Source of the DNA: Didymella arachidicola | Lineage: Eukaryota > Ascomycota > Dothideomycetes > Pleosporales > Didymellaceae | Length of the DNA: 64,000 bases | Assembly (NCBI GenBank): GCA_016630955.3 | Contig: CM049993.1 | Coordinates: 372,001 to 436,000 of the forward strand | Direction of reading: 5' to 3' | Shown here: positions 56,042 to 62,905 of the stretch, in pieces | Numbering within the stretch: the stretch's first letter is position 1 | How the letters are laid out: each line of letters opens with the position of its first letter | The notes under the pieces: generated by a model | Seen by the model: only the letters and a program-made list of their open reading frames with translations | What the model was told of the DNA's origin: nothing | The model's database searches: none | Program-made: the position numbers and the translations under genes

Positions 56042-56424
56042 ATCTAAAAGCTGAGCGTATTTTATTTTCTAACATGTTTAGAACAAAATACTTAATATTT
56101 TTTTTTTAAATATATTCTTAATGTATTAAGAATATAACGTACATGTACAGCGAGCGGCGCAGTACACCAAGCGGCGCACCTAGATTTACTAGTTAAATTA
56201 CGTTTCTTACAGCTATTTAACTCTTGCTATACTCTATAATAAATTCTAAAACTTTTACAATAGTGCTGCAAGTATCTAAAGAAGCTATTTCTAGAGTTTA
56301 GAAGGTCTAGCTAGAATAGGAAAGAAGTTATTTGAGATATAGTTAATTGTAGGGATTATTTAGACCCACTTTTCTATGTCTATTAAGCTGGTATAGGTAG
56401 AGCTTAAATTCTTTTAACATAACG
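56042..56424. repeat. AT-rich degraded transposon remnant (RIP-like)
   Basis: The base composition changes abruptly to strongly AT-rich (runs such as tttttttttaaatatattc), unlike both flanks. An end sequence of a pogo-like element lies inside it (56140-56182). This fits an old transposon copy mutated by C-to-T repeat-induced point mutation; I judged this by eye only. The intact pogo-like element is inserted directly at its right edge. Confidence 0.6.
56140..56182. repeat. old inverted-repeat end related to the adjacent pogo-like element
   Basis: After TA at 56140-56141 the sequence carries two direct subrepeats, cgagcggcgca and caagcggcgca, that start at positions 10 and 27 after the TA. The neighbouring intact element has its subrepeats at exactly the same positions 10 and 27. 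No matching second end was found inside the window. Confidence 0.6.
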
Positions 56425-56426
56425 TA

Positions 56427-56486
56427 CATCACATGCGAGCGGAACACATGGTCGAACGGAACACTTTTGCCAAGACCCTACCAAAA
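56427..56486 (+). repeat. left terminal inverted repeat of the pogo-like element
   Basis: Starts catcacatgcgagcgg and ends ccctaccaaaa. Contains two direct 12-bp subrepeats, cgagcggaacac and cgaacggaacac, starting 17 bp apart; these are plausible transposase-binding sites (inference). Confidence 0.92.
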
Positions 56487-56501
56487 CACCAACCTCTACT
56501 A

Positions 56502-58175
56502 ATGCCTCCACGAAAACAAGAGAAAGACGCGTTAAAAGAAGCTCAGATACAGCTTGCAATCCAAGCTCTTAAACAAGATCTAAAACTCTCCCTGCGACGC
56601 GCTGCAGCTATCTACAACGTGCCCTTGACCACGCTACATCATCGACGCGCCGGACGACCTTCACGCGTTGATACCATGGCCAACTCACGGAATCTGACCA
56701 ATACTGAGGAGCAGGTGATTGTTACGCATATACTTGAGCTAGCTAACCAAGGACGAACCCCCCCCCCCCCCCCCCCCCCCCGGCTTGCAGATGTGACTGA
56801 TATCGCCAATTCTCTGCGGAAAGAGCGCGGTTTGGCCCCTGTTGGCTCAAACTGGGCCAGCACGTTCGTTTCGCGTCAGGAGGAGCTCAAAGTGGTGTTC
56901 AATCGCAAGTACGACTACAAACGAGCCCTCTGTGAGGATCCTGAGGTTATACAGGGCTGGTTTGACCTTGTAGCCAATACCAAAGCCAAGTATGGCATCC
57001 AGGACGACGACACGTACAACTTCGATGAGACAGGCTTCATGATGGGCCAGATAAGCCCAGGAGCAGTCGTCACAGCTTCAGAGAACCATGGACGGGCAAA
57101 GGCAGTCCAGCCAGGCAATCGCGAGTGGGTAGCGGTCATCCAGGGCATTAATGCCACAGGGTGGGCAATCCCGCCCTACATCATCTTCAAAGCCCGCCGC
57201 CACCAGTCTAACTGGTACAAAGACGATGACCTGCCCCAGGATTGGATTGTTGCTGTCTCTAAGAACGGCTGGACTACTAATGAGCTTGGTTTTGACTGGT
57301 TAAAGCACTTTAACAAGCATACAAAGACGCGTACTGTTGGTACCCACCGACTGCTGGTTATCGACGGCCACGAGAGCCACAACTCCAAGGAATTTAAGGA
57401 ATACTGCAAGGATCACAATATTATAGGTCTATGCATGCCTCCACACTCATCGCACCTCCTGCAGCCACTTGATGTGGCTTGTTTTGGCCCTCTGAAGAAG
57501 GCGTACGGGGATGAGGTCAATCGACTCATACATAACCGGATCAACCACATTACAAAGCAGGAGTTCCTCCTATGCTTTATAGCAGCTTACAACAAAGCCA
57601 TTACCTCTAGCAACATTCAACGAGGGTTCCGAGGGGCCGGATTGGTTCCGTTTGCCCCAGATCGCGTCATATCGGCTCTGAATGTGAAGCTGCGCACCCT
57701 ATCGCCACCACTCCCCCAAAACAGCCCGCTCTGGCAGTCGCAAACCCCAAGCAATACCCTAGAATTTGGGTCGCAATCAACGCTTGTGAAGAAGAGGATT
57801 CAGAGGCACATAGACAGCTCACCTACCTCTATGGTTGAAGCGTTTGAGAAGGTCTCAAAGGGGGCAGCAATAGTTGCGCACAAGCTGGCTTTGGCACAAC
57901 GGGAGAACGCTGCGCTTCACGCAGCTCTAGCAGCTGCTACAGAACGTAAATCGCGCAAAAGAAGGCATATCCAGACAGAGGGAAGCCTCACAGTTGAAGA
58001 AAGCCAGCGGCAGACTGCTCTATCAGAGTTTGGCGCGCGTAGTGATGGAAGGAAGAGGAAGACGCAGGTGCGTGCTAAAGGAGGTGAACCATCCCAACGA
58101 CACTGTGGAAGGTGCGGAGAGCGTGGGCATAACGCGCGAACGTGCAATAATAGAGCAGAAGAGGTCCCTAAGTGA
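56502..58175 (+). CDS. pogo/Fot1-type transposase (HTH + DDE_1)
   Basis: 557 aa from the ATG at 56502 (MPPRKQEKDALKEAQIQLAI); two earlier in-frame ATGs (56433 and 56448) lie inside the inverted repeat and are unlikely starts. An N-terminal psq/CENP-B-like helix-turn-helix (SLRRAAAIYNVPLTTLHHRR) is followed by the second DNA-binding half, then the DDE_1 catalytic core. Acidic residues are Asp in YNFDETGF (about 175), Asp in LLVIDGHESH (about 288) and Asp in LLQPLDVACFGPLK (about 324), giving pogo-type DD35D spacing. The C-terminus has a basic, coiled region and a zinc knuckle, CGRCGERGHNARTC. A 24-C homopolymer at 56758-56781 codes for seven prolines without breaking the frame. No premature stop, so the enzyme may be active. 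Confidence 0.93.
   Translation: MPPRKQEKDALKEAQIQLAIQALKQDLKLSLRRAAAIYNVPLTTLHHRRAGRPSRVDTMANSRNLTNTEEQVIVTHILELANQGRTPPPPPPPRLADVTDIANSLRKERGLAPVGSNWASTFVSRQEELKVVFNRKYDYKRALCEDPEVIQGWFDLVANTKAKYGIQDDDTYNFDETGFMMGQISPGAVVTASENHGRAKAVQPGNREWVAVIQGINATGWAIPPYIIFKARRHQSNWYKDDDLPQDWIVAVSKNGWTTNELGFDWLKHFNKHTKTRTVGTHRLLVIDGHESHNSKEFKEYCKDHNIIGLCMPPHSSHLLQPLDVACFGPLKKAYGDEVNRLIHNRINHITKQEFLLCFIAAYNKAITSSNIQRGFRGAGLVPFAPDRVISALNVKLRTLSPPLPQNSPLWQSQTPSNTLEFGSQSTLVKKRIQRHIDSSPTSMVEAFEKVSKGAAIVAHKLALAQRENAALHAALAAATERKSRKRRHIQTEGSLTVEESQRQTALSEFGARSDGRKRKTQVRAKGGEPSQRHCGRCGERGHNARTCNNRAEEVPK
56758..56781. repeat. 24-nt poly-C tract inside the transposase gene
   Basis: An uninterrupted run of 24 C residues encoding the proline run after GRT and before RLADV. 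Length is unstable in vivo and hard to sequence, so the exact count may be wrong. Confidence 0.9.
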
Positions 58176-58239
58176 TATTACAGCTTGTTTTGCCTTATGC
58201 AGCGCCAATTTGTGGTGTTTTGGGCCATAATAGGGGTGA

Positions 58240-58299
58240 TTTTGGTAGGGTCTTGGCAAAAGTGTTCCGCTCGCCCATGTGTTCCGCTCGCATGTGATG
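58240..58299 (-). repeat. right terminal inverted repeat of the pogo-like element
   Basis: Reverse complement of the left repeat with two mismatches. Here both 12-bp subrepeats read cgagcggaacac. Confidence 0.92.
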
Positions 58300-58302
58300 T
58301 AC

Positions 58303-58804
58303 TGTTGAAGTCGTACTTTAAGCAAAGCTCGTAAGCACTAGTTCTGTTGGTTCTCAGGGATGAATACAGTAACAGGGACACAAGGTGGGGGTTGCAATAA
58401 GGTGTACAGATATGATCTGTCAGTCTTGAAAGCAGGGGGGTTAACAATGAGTAGTACAGAGTAGACTGTCTAGCTCGAAGGTTGGTTGAGATCCAATATC
58501 GTAGATTGAAACTTAGGTTGAACACGAACTGTAAGAGTTGTGTTCCTACGTACTATATACTATTCCTGTATCCCGAGTACCTGTAGTCTCCGGGATACCT
58601 GTGGTCTCCGGGATACCTGTGGTCTCCGGGATACCTGTGGTCTCCGGGATACCTGTGGTCTCCGGGATACCTGTGGTCTCCGGGATACTTGTGCTTGGCG
58701 GGATACCAGTCACGTGACTTGTGGGACACATATGCGTCACCCCGCACTACTGCAGTAGAGTCCGTTCGTCTACTTGTGGCTTCCCTTCTCCTGTGATCGT
58801 AACA
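58303..58804 (-). repeat. 3' LTR of the chromovirus
   Basis: 502 bp with perfect short inverted ends, TGTT at 58303 and AACA ending at 58804. A polypurine tract abuts its internal end. Inside lies an 18-bp tandem repeat. The copy at the other end of the element is outside the window, so the LTR boundaries rest on the end motifs and the polypurine tract only. Confidence 0.85.
58581..58706. repeat. 18-bp minisatellite inside the LTR, about seven copies
   Basis: Unit ctgtggtctccgggatac. The first copy has one change (ctgtagtctcc), four further identical copies follow up to 58670, a sixth ends at 58688, and a degenerate seventh (ttgtgcttggcgggatac) ends at 58706. Because 18 is a multiple of three, all frames without stops stay open through it; these are not genes. 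Confidence 0.93.
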
Positions 58805-58819
58805 CTATCCTCCCCTCCT
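58805..58819 (-). promoter_or_regulatory. polypurine tract next to the 3' LTR
   Basis: On the element's strand the sequence is aggaggggaggatag, ending exactly at the LTR's first base. It would prime plus-strand DNA synthesis during reverse transcription. Confidence 0.85.
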
Positions 58820-58932
58820 AGGATTATCGTCCTCGATAACGTTGTTCCGTGCCGTGCGGTCGCATATCAGGTCGTAGGTATAAGTATAGTGTCAAAGGCG
58901 TGCCGCCTCTTGTTTCCGCATCCTCCCTGACC

Positions 58933-59523
58933 ATGCCTAAGGAATCAACGAGATCTCGTGCACCTCGCAAGGTGTCGTCTACCGAAGCGCGTCGTGCGCG
59001 TGCAGATCGTCTGCGTGCTGAAGCAAAGGAAATGGTGTTTCGCTGCAAGCGGTGTGAGGAAAAGAACTTCCGTTGCTTTGTGGATACTGCAACTGGTCGC
59101 TGCGCTGGCTGTATCGCAGTCCATGCAGAGTGCAGTCTTTTTGTTTCTGAAGAAGAATGGGAAAAAGTTGAAGAAGAGAAGCGTAAGACGCGTATAGCGT
59201 TGTTGCGTGCCAAAGAAGATGCTGCTCGTCTTGAGCGTGAGCTGGCAGAAATTGAGAGTCGGGAGCAGGTCTTCGCGCGTCGTGATCTGGCCGTGTTGCA
59301 GGTGCAGGAACAGGGGCAAGAGTCGGAAGCGTCGCGTACGACAGCCACGTCATCCACCACCAATCCACTCGCTGATTTCCGCTGGTCACAGGCTAACGAT
59401 TCCTCCTCTGGTCTCTTATCAGACCAACTCTTTGTTGACTTCCTTGCTGGGAACCCCGTGGATCCTGTGCCGTACTGGCCACAGAATTTCGATACTGCGT
59501 CAGCGACTGGCGACAGTTCGTGA
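58933..59523 (+). CDS. antisense ORF in the retrotransposon: Zn(II)2Cys6-like, coiled-coil protein
   Basis: 196 aa on the strand opposite to gag-pol, placed between the 3' LTR and the end of pol; its last 131 bp overlap the end of pol. The start at 58933 (MPKESTRSRAPRKVSSTEAR) was chosen over an in-frame upstream codon at 58849 because it opens a basic region. Six cysteines at about 38, 41, 48, 57, 60 and 67 are spaced C-x2-C-x6-C-x8-C-x2-C-x6-C, which matches the Gal4-type binuclear zinc cluster consensus. A strongly charged heptad-like helix follows (about 72-126, EEKRKTRIALLRAKEDAARL), as in linker and dimerisation regions of such factors. The C-terminus is acidic/Ser-rich. A TATA-like gtataagtata lies at about 58878, so the LTR side could drive it. 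Function in DNA binding or self-regulation is inference. Confidence 0.72.
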   Translation: MPKESTRSRAPRKVSSTEARRARADRLRAEAKEMVFRCKRCEEKNFRCFVDTATGRCAGCIAVHAECSLFVSEEEWEKVEEEKRKTRIALLRAKEDAARLERELAEIESREQVFARRDLAVLQVQEQGQESEASRTTATSSTTNPLADFRWSQANDSSSGLLSDQLFVDFLAGNPVDPVPYWPQNFDTASATGDSS

Positions 59524-62500
59524 GGTTTGCTTCTGGTTCCCACGTGTTCTCTGAGTCTGGGTATCCTAACCACTTGACTAGATACTCAATGTTTCGTCCC
59601 TTCTTTCGGTGTTTTATTATTTTTTCAACTTCCCACTCGTCCTGGCCGTCTGCCTGGTAGTGGAAGTCTTTCTGGATTGGTGTTCTGGGGTCGGCAGGTT
59701 CCAACAGAGCGATGTGGAACACTGGATGGATCTTTGCATCCTTGGGCAGCGCGAGTCGATAGTTGACTGGGCTGATTCGTTTGGAAATGAAAAATGGTCC
59801 GACTTTGACTTTGTCCAGTTTTTTTGTTAGTCGCCGTGTGCGTAGATTCTTGGTGAGGAGGTACACTTTATCCCCCTCTTCTAGCAGAGGTGCCGTTTTT
59901 CGTTTCTTGTTGACATAAGAGATGCTTCTTGACTGAGCTTTGGCGATGTTCTCAAGCGATTGCTGATGTACTTCCTTTAGTGCTTCGACTGAAGTGATCG
60001 CTGATTCCGTTTGAATGTTACTGTCCAATGACCTTGTAAAGAGATTTGGGTGTCTCCCGTGGTTCGCGAAGAACGGCGTTACGCCCGTTGCTTCCGATAA
60101 TTTGTTGTTGTACGCGATTTGAGCCATAGGCAACAGTGAAACCCAGTTGTCCTGCCGCTGGTTGCAGTAGATGCGGAGGTACGTCTCCATAGTTTGGTTC
60201 ACTCGTTCCGTTTGGCCATCCGTCTGCGGATGGTATGCCGTGGATAGCTTCTTCTTGGTGCCTATCGCTGCTAGCAGCGTGGTCCAATAGTTTGACGTGA
60301 AGAGCTTATCTCGATCGCTGATGATTGACTCGGGAATACCATGGTAGCGGATGATCCTATCTAGAAACACTCGTGCAAGCTGCTCTGCAGTGTAGCTATG
60401 ACGAAATGGTATCATCTCAGCGTACTTGGTAAATCGGTCTACCACAACGAAGATCGAGTCGTAGGCGTATCCTGTTACAGGATCTTTGGAGGTAGGTAGC
60501 TGTGTGACAAAATCCATCGTGATATTTGTCCATGGTGCCGTTGGCGGCTCCATTGCCTGTGCTTCTCCATACTTGGCGTGCGTGCTGTGTTTATTCTGCT
60601 GACAGCTTACGCAATTCTTGATAAACTTGCCGACCTTGTCGCGCATGTTTGGGAACTCGTAATGTCTCTTGATGAGTTCCATTGTCCTTGTGATGCCGGG
60701 GTGTCCGTGTAGCGGGTCATCGTGATGACTGCTTATGATTTGTTGTTCCAGTTCCTCAGGAACTTTTGACGGTACACGTTGTTCTTGCTGAACTAGCATC
60801 ATGTTGTTGAGCTGCTGTGATGGTCCCAACGATCCATCTTTGTTGATACCGAGGATGGCTGATTCGTTGATCGTCTTAGATCCTGCGAGATCATGTCGTC
60901 TGCTGAGCGCGTCTGCTCTTCCGTTGTCCTTGCCTGGTGTGTAAAGGATCTTGAACTTGTATTGTCCGAGGGTCTCAGACCATCGTACTTGTCGTCTATT
61001 CAATACCTTAGTTGTCGTGAAATGTACCAGGTTCTTATGATCCGTGTAGATCGTGAGTTCTGAACAACTCTCAGCATATACTCGCCAATGTTCTAGGGCA
61101 GATACGATTGCGAGTAGTTCCTTGTCGTGCACATCGTATCGTTCTTCTGGTCCTGAGAACTTGCGTGAGTAGTAGGCAATTGGGTGCCATTGGCCATCTC
61201 GTTCCTGCGTGATGCATGCTCCTAATGCCAAATCTGAGGCATCTGTTTCCATTCTTAGCGGTTCTCCGCTCCTGAATGTAACCAATGTGGGTGGATCCAC
61301 ACAAGCCTGCTTCAGCGTTTCAAAGGCTTTGTCCTGATCTGCATCCCATTTAAAAGGTGTGTCCTTCCGCGTGAGCTTTGTAAGCGGTAAGGCCTTCGTG
61401 GAGTAGTCCTTGATGAAGCGTCGGTTGAAGTTGACAAACCCTAAGAACTCTTGAATGTTCTTGACGGTTTTGGGTACTGGCCAATCCTTCACAACCTGGG
61501 TCTTATCTTTGCTCATCTTGACTCCGTGTCTTCCTACGACAAACCCTAGGAATTCGACTTCCTCCTTGTGCCACTCGCACTTCTCGGGTTTCAGGCGTAG
61601 GTGTGCTGCTCCTAAGCAGATAAGCACTTGTCGTACATGTTCGACATGCTCTTCCAGTGTTTTGCTGTACACTAGGATGTCATCGAGATACGCCACCACA
61701 GTAATGTCCAAGTGTGCCCTCAGCACGTTGTTGATGAGCGCCTGACACGTTGCTGGTGCGTTGGTAAGCCCAAATGGCATGACCAAATACTCGTAATGAC
61801 CGTAACGGGTTCTGAACGCCGTCTTCCATTCTTCGCCTTCCTTCATGCGGATGAGGTTATACGCTCCTCTTAAGTCTAACGCAGTGAAGTACTGTGCTCC
61901 GGCTAACCGATCCTGTAGTTCGCTGATGTTCGGTAGCGGGTAACGATTCTTGATCGTGATATCATTGAGTTTTCGGAAATCAACGCAAGGTCGTAGCTTG
62001 CCGTCTTTCTTTGGTACGAATAGAATGGGAAATCCTGCTGGGGATTCTGATTCTCTAATGAATCCTTTGTCAAGGTTCTCCTTAAGGTATTTGCGCAGTT
62101 CCTCAAGTTCCTTTTCTGACATCTGGTATATGGGCCCAAATGGGGGCTTCTTGCCTGGTTCGAGCTTAATCTCGTGGTCCCATTCTTGGTGCTGCGGTAA
62201 TGCCTTCGCAGTCTTCTCATCGCGGAAGAGGTCTATAAACTCTCTATATTCGTCCGGGATGTCAGGAGTTGTACTGTCCTCCTTAACCGTCGCTTTGTGA
62301 TCCGGGGGCTGGTCGGTATCTGCACGGTCGACCGCTCTATCTTGGCGCGTCTTGTTCGAAGAGATGTTGTTGATCTCCTTCTCATCCACCAGCTGCGTCG
62401 TGAGCTGCGCGGGTCGCTGTCCGGGTGTACCTGATCCGTGACACGTGAGCGTTATTCGCTGGTTCTTCCAGTCGATCCATGGATTGTGCTCTCTTAACCA

Positions 62501-62905
62501 AGGGAGTCCTAATATGATATCGTGGGCGGCCGTTCCCAGAACATCTAGGTCTATCAATTCCTCGTGGTTGAATACTCTGAGACGTCGCTGTACCACTTCA
62601 TGGGTCACAGTTGACTCTCCTGGCATTGGTTCTCCGTTGGCTACTCGTAAAGGGTATGGTTCTTCCTTTCTTCGCTTTTGCAAGCCTGCTTGCGTGATAG
62701 CGGATTGAGACACGTAGTTACTTTGTGCTCCTGAGTCCAACAATGCCGTCATCCTGGTGCCTTCTAGCACGACAGGGAATCTGATGAGTGAATGGGTCTC
62801 ATTGGAATCCTGACGTCGATTCCGGGAGCCCTGGACGTTGTTGAGGGAACGTCCTCGTCCTGTCTTCTGGTGGCGTTCACTGGCCACATGTCTAAAAAAG
62901 ACTCG
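59393..62905 (-). CDS. pol: Pol polyprotein (protease-RT-RNase H-integrase-chromodomain)
   Basis: The frame opens after a TGA at 62906-62908 and has no ATG at its start, fitting production by frameshifting from gag. Counting from a GTG at 62887 (1,164 codons): aspartic protease ALLDSGAQSNYVS (Asp about 51); RT with YFTALDLRGAYNLIRM and YLDDILVYS (about 400-403); RNase H METDASDLALGACI (about 546); integrase zinc domain with HGHPG and CVSCQQNK (about 728-766); integrase core MDFVTQLP, SDRDKLFTSNYW and HPQTDGQTERVNQ; and a C-terminal chromodomain, EWEVEKIIKHRKKGRNIEYL with WEPEANL (about 1084-1125). The chromodomain defines a chromovirus, which targets modified chromatin. All catalytic motifs are intact. 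Confidence 0.95.
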   Translation of the reverse strand, partial: RVFFRHVASERHQKTGRGRSLNNVQGSRNRRQDSNETHSLIRFPVVLEGTRMTALLDSGAQSNYVSQSAITQAGLQKRRKEEPYPLRVANGEPMPGESTVTHEVVQRRLRVFNHEELIDLDVLGTAAHDIILGLPWLREHNPWIDWKNQRITLTCHGSGTPGQRPAQLTTQLVDEKEINNISSNKTRQDRAVDRADTDQPPDHKATVKEDSTTPDIPDEYREFIDLFRDEKTAKALPQHQEWDHEIKLEPGKKPPFGPIYQMSEKELEELRKYLKENLDKGFIRESESPAGFPILFVPKKDGKLRPCVDFRKLNDITIKNRYPLPNISELQDRLAGAQYFTALDLRGAYNLIRMKEGEEWKTAFRTRYGHYEYLVMPFGLTNAPATCQALINNVLRAHLDITVVAYLDDILVYSKTLEEHVEHVRQVLICLGAAHLRLKPEKCEWHKEEVEFLGFVVGRHGVKMSKDKTQVVKDWPVPKTVKNIQEFLGFVNFNRRFIKDYSTKALPLTKLTRKDTPFKWDADQDKAFETLKQACVDPPTLVTFRSGEPLRMETDASDLALGACITQERDGQWHPIAYYSRKFSGPEERYDVHDKELLAIVSALEHWRVYAESCSELTIYTDHKNLVHFTTTKVLNRRQVRWSETLGQYKFKILYTPGKDNGRADALSRRHDLAGSKTINESAILGINKDGSLGPSQQLNNMMLVQQEQRVPSKVPEELEQQIISSHHDDPLHGHPGITRTMELIKRHYEFPNMRDKVGKFIKNCVSCQQNKHSTHAKYGEAQAMEPPTAPWTNITMDFVTQLPTSKDPVTGYAYDSIFVVVDRFTKYAEMIPFRHSYTAEQLARVFLDRIIRYHGIPESIISDRDKLFTSNYWTTLLAAIGTKKKLSTAYHPQTDGQTERVNQTMETYLRIYCNQRQDNWVSLLPMAQIAYNNKLSEATGVTPFFANHGRHPNLFTRSLDSNIQTESAITSVEALKEVHQQSLENIAKAQSRSISYVNKKRKTAPLLEEGDKVYLLTKNLRTRRLTKKLDKVKVGPFFISKRISPVNYRLALPKDAKIHPVFHIALLEPADPRTPIQKDFHYQADGQDEWEVEKIIKHRKKGRNIEYLVKWLGYPDSENTWEPEANLTNCRQSLTQYRNSVASTAQDPRGSQQGSQQRVGLIRDQRRNR

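Larger units (their letters stand above)
56427..58299 (+). mobile_element. intact pogo/Fot1-like DNA transposon
   Basis: 1,873 bp bounded by 60-bp terminal inverted repeats that differ at only two positions. The TA dinucleotides at 56425-56426 and 58300-58301 are the expected target duplication of Tc1/mariner-superfamily elements. It contains one long intact transposase gene and little else. Near-identical ends and an open reading frame suggest a recent insertion. It lies at the right edge of an AT-rich remnant and is followed after one base by an LTR. Confidence 0.92.

Noticed and set aside
58540..58758. Open frames on both strands with repeated LRDTCG or IPETTG units
   Set aside because: They only reflect an 18-bp minisatellite within the LTR; 18 is divisible by three, so every stop-free frame stays open.
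59609..59830. Plus-strand frame rich in Phe, Val and Trp opposite pol
   Set aside because: Antisense shadow of the integrase C-terminal region; no start context, no motifs, unlike the antisense ORF at 58933.
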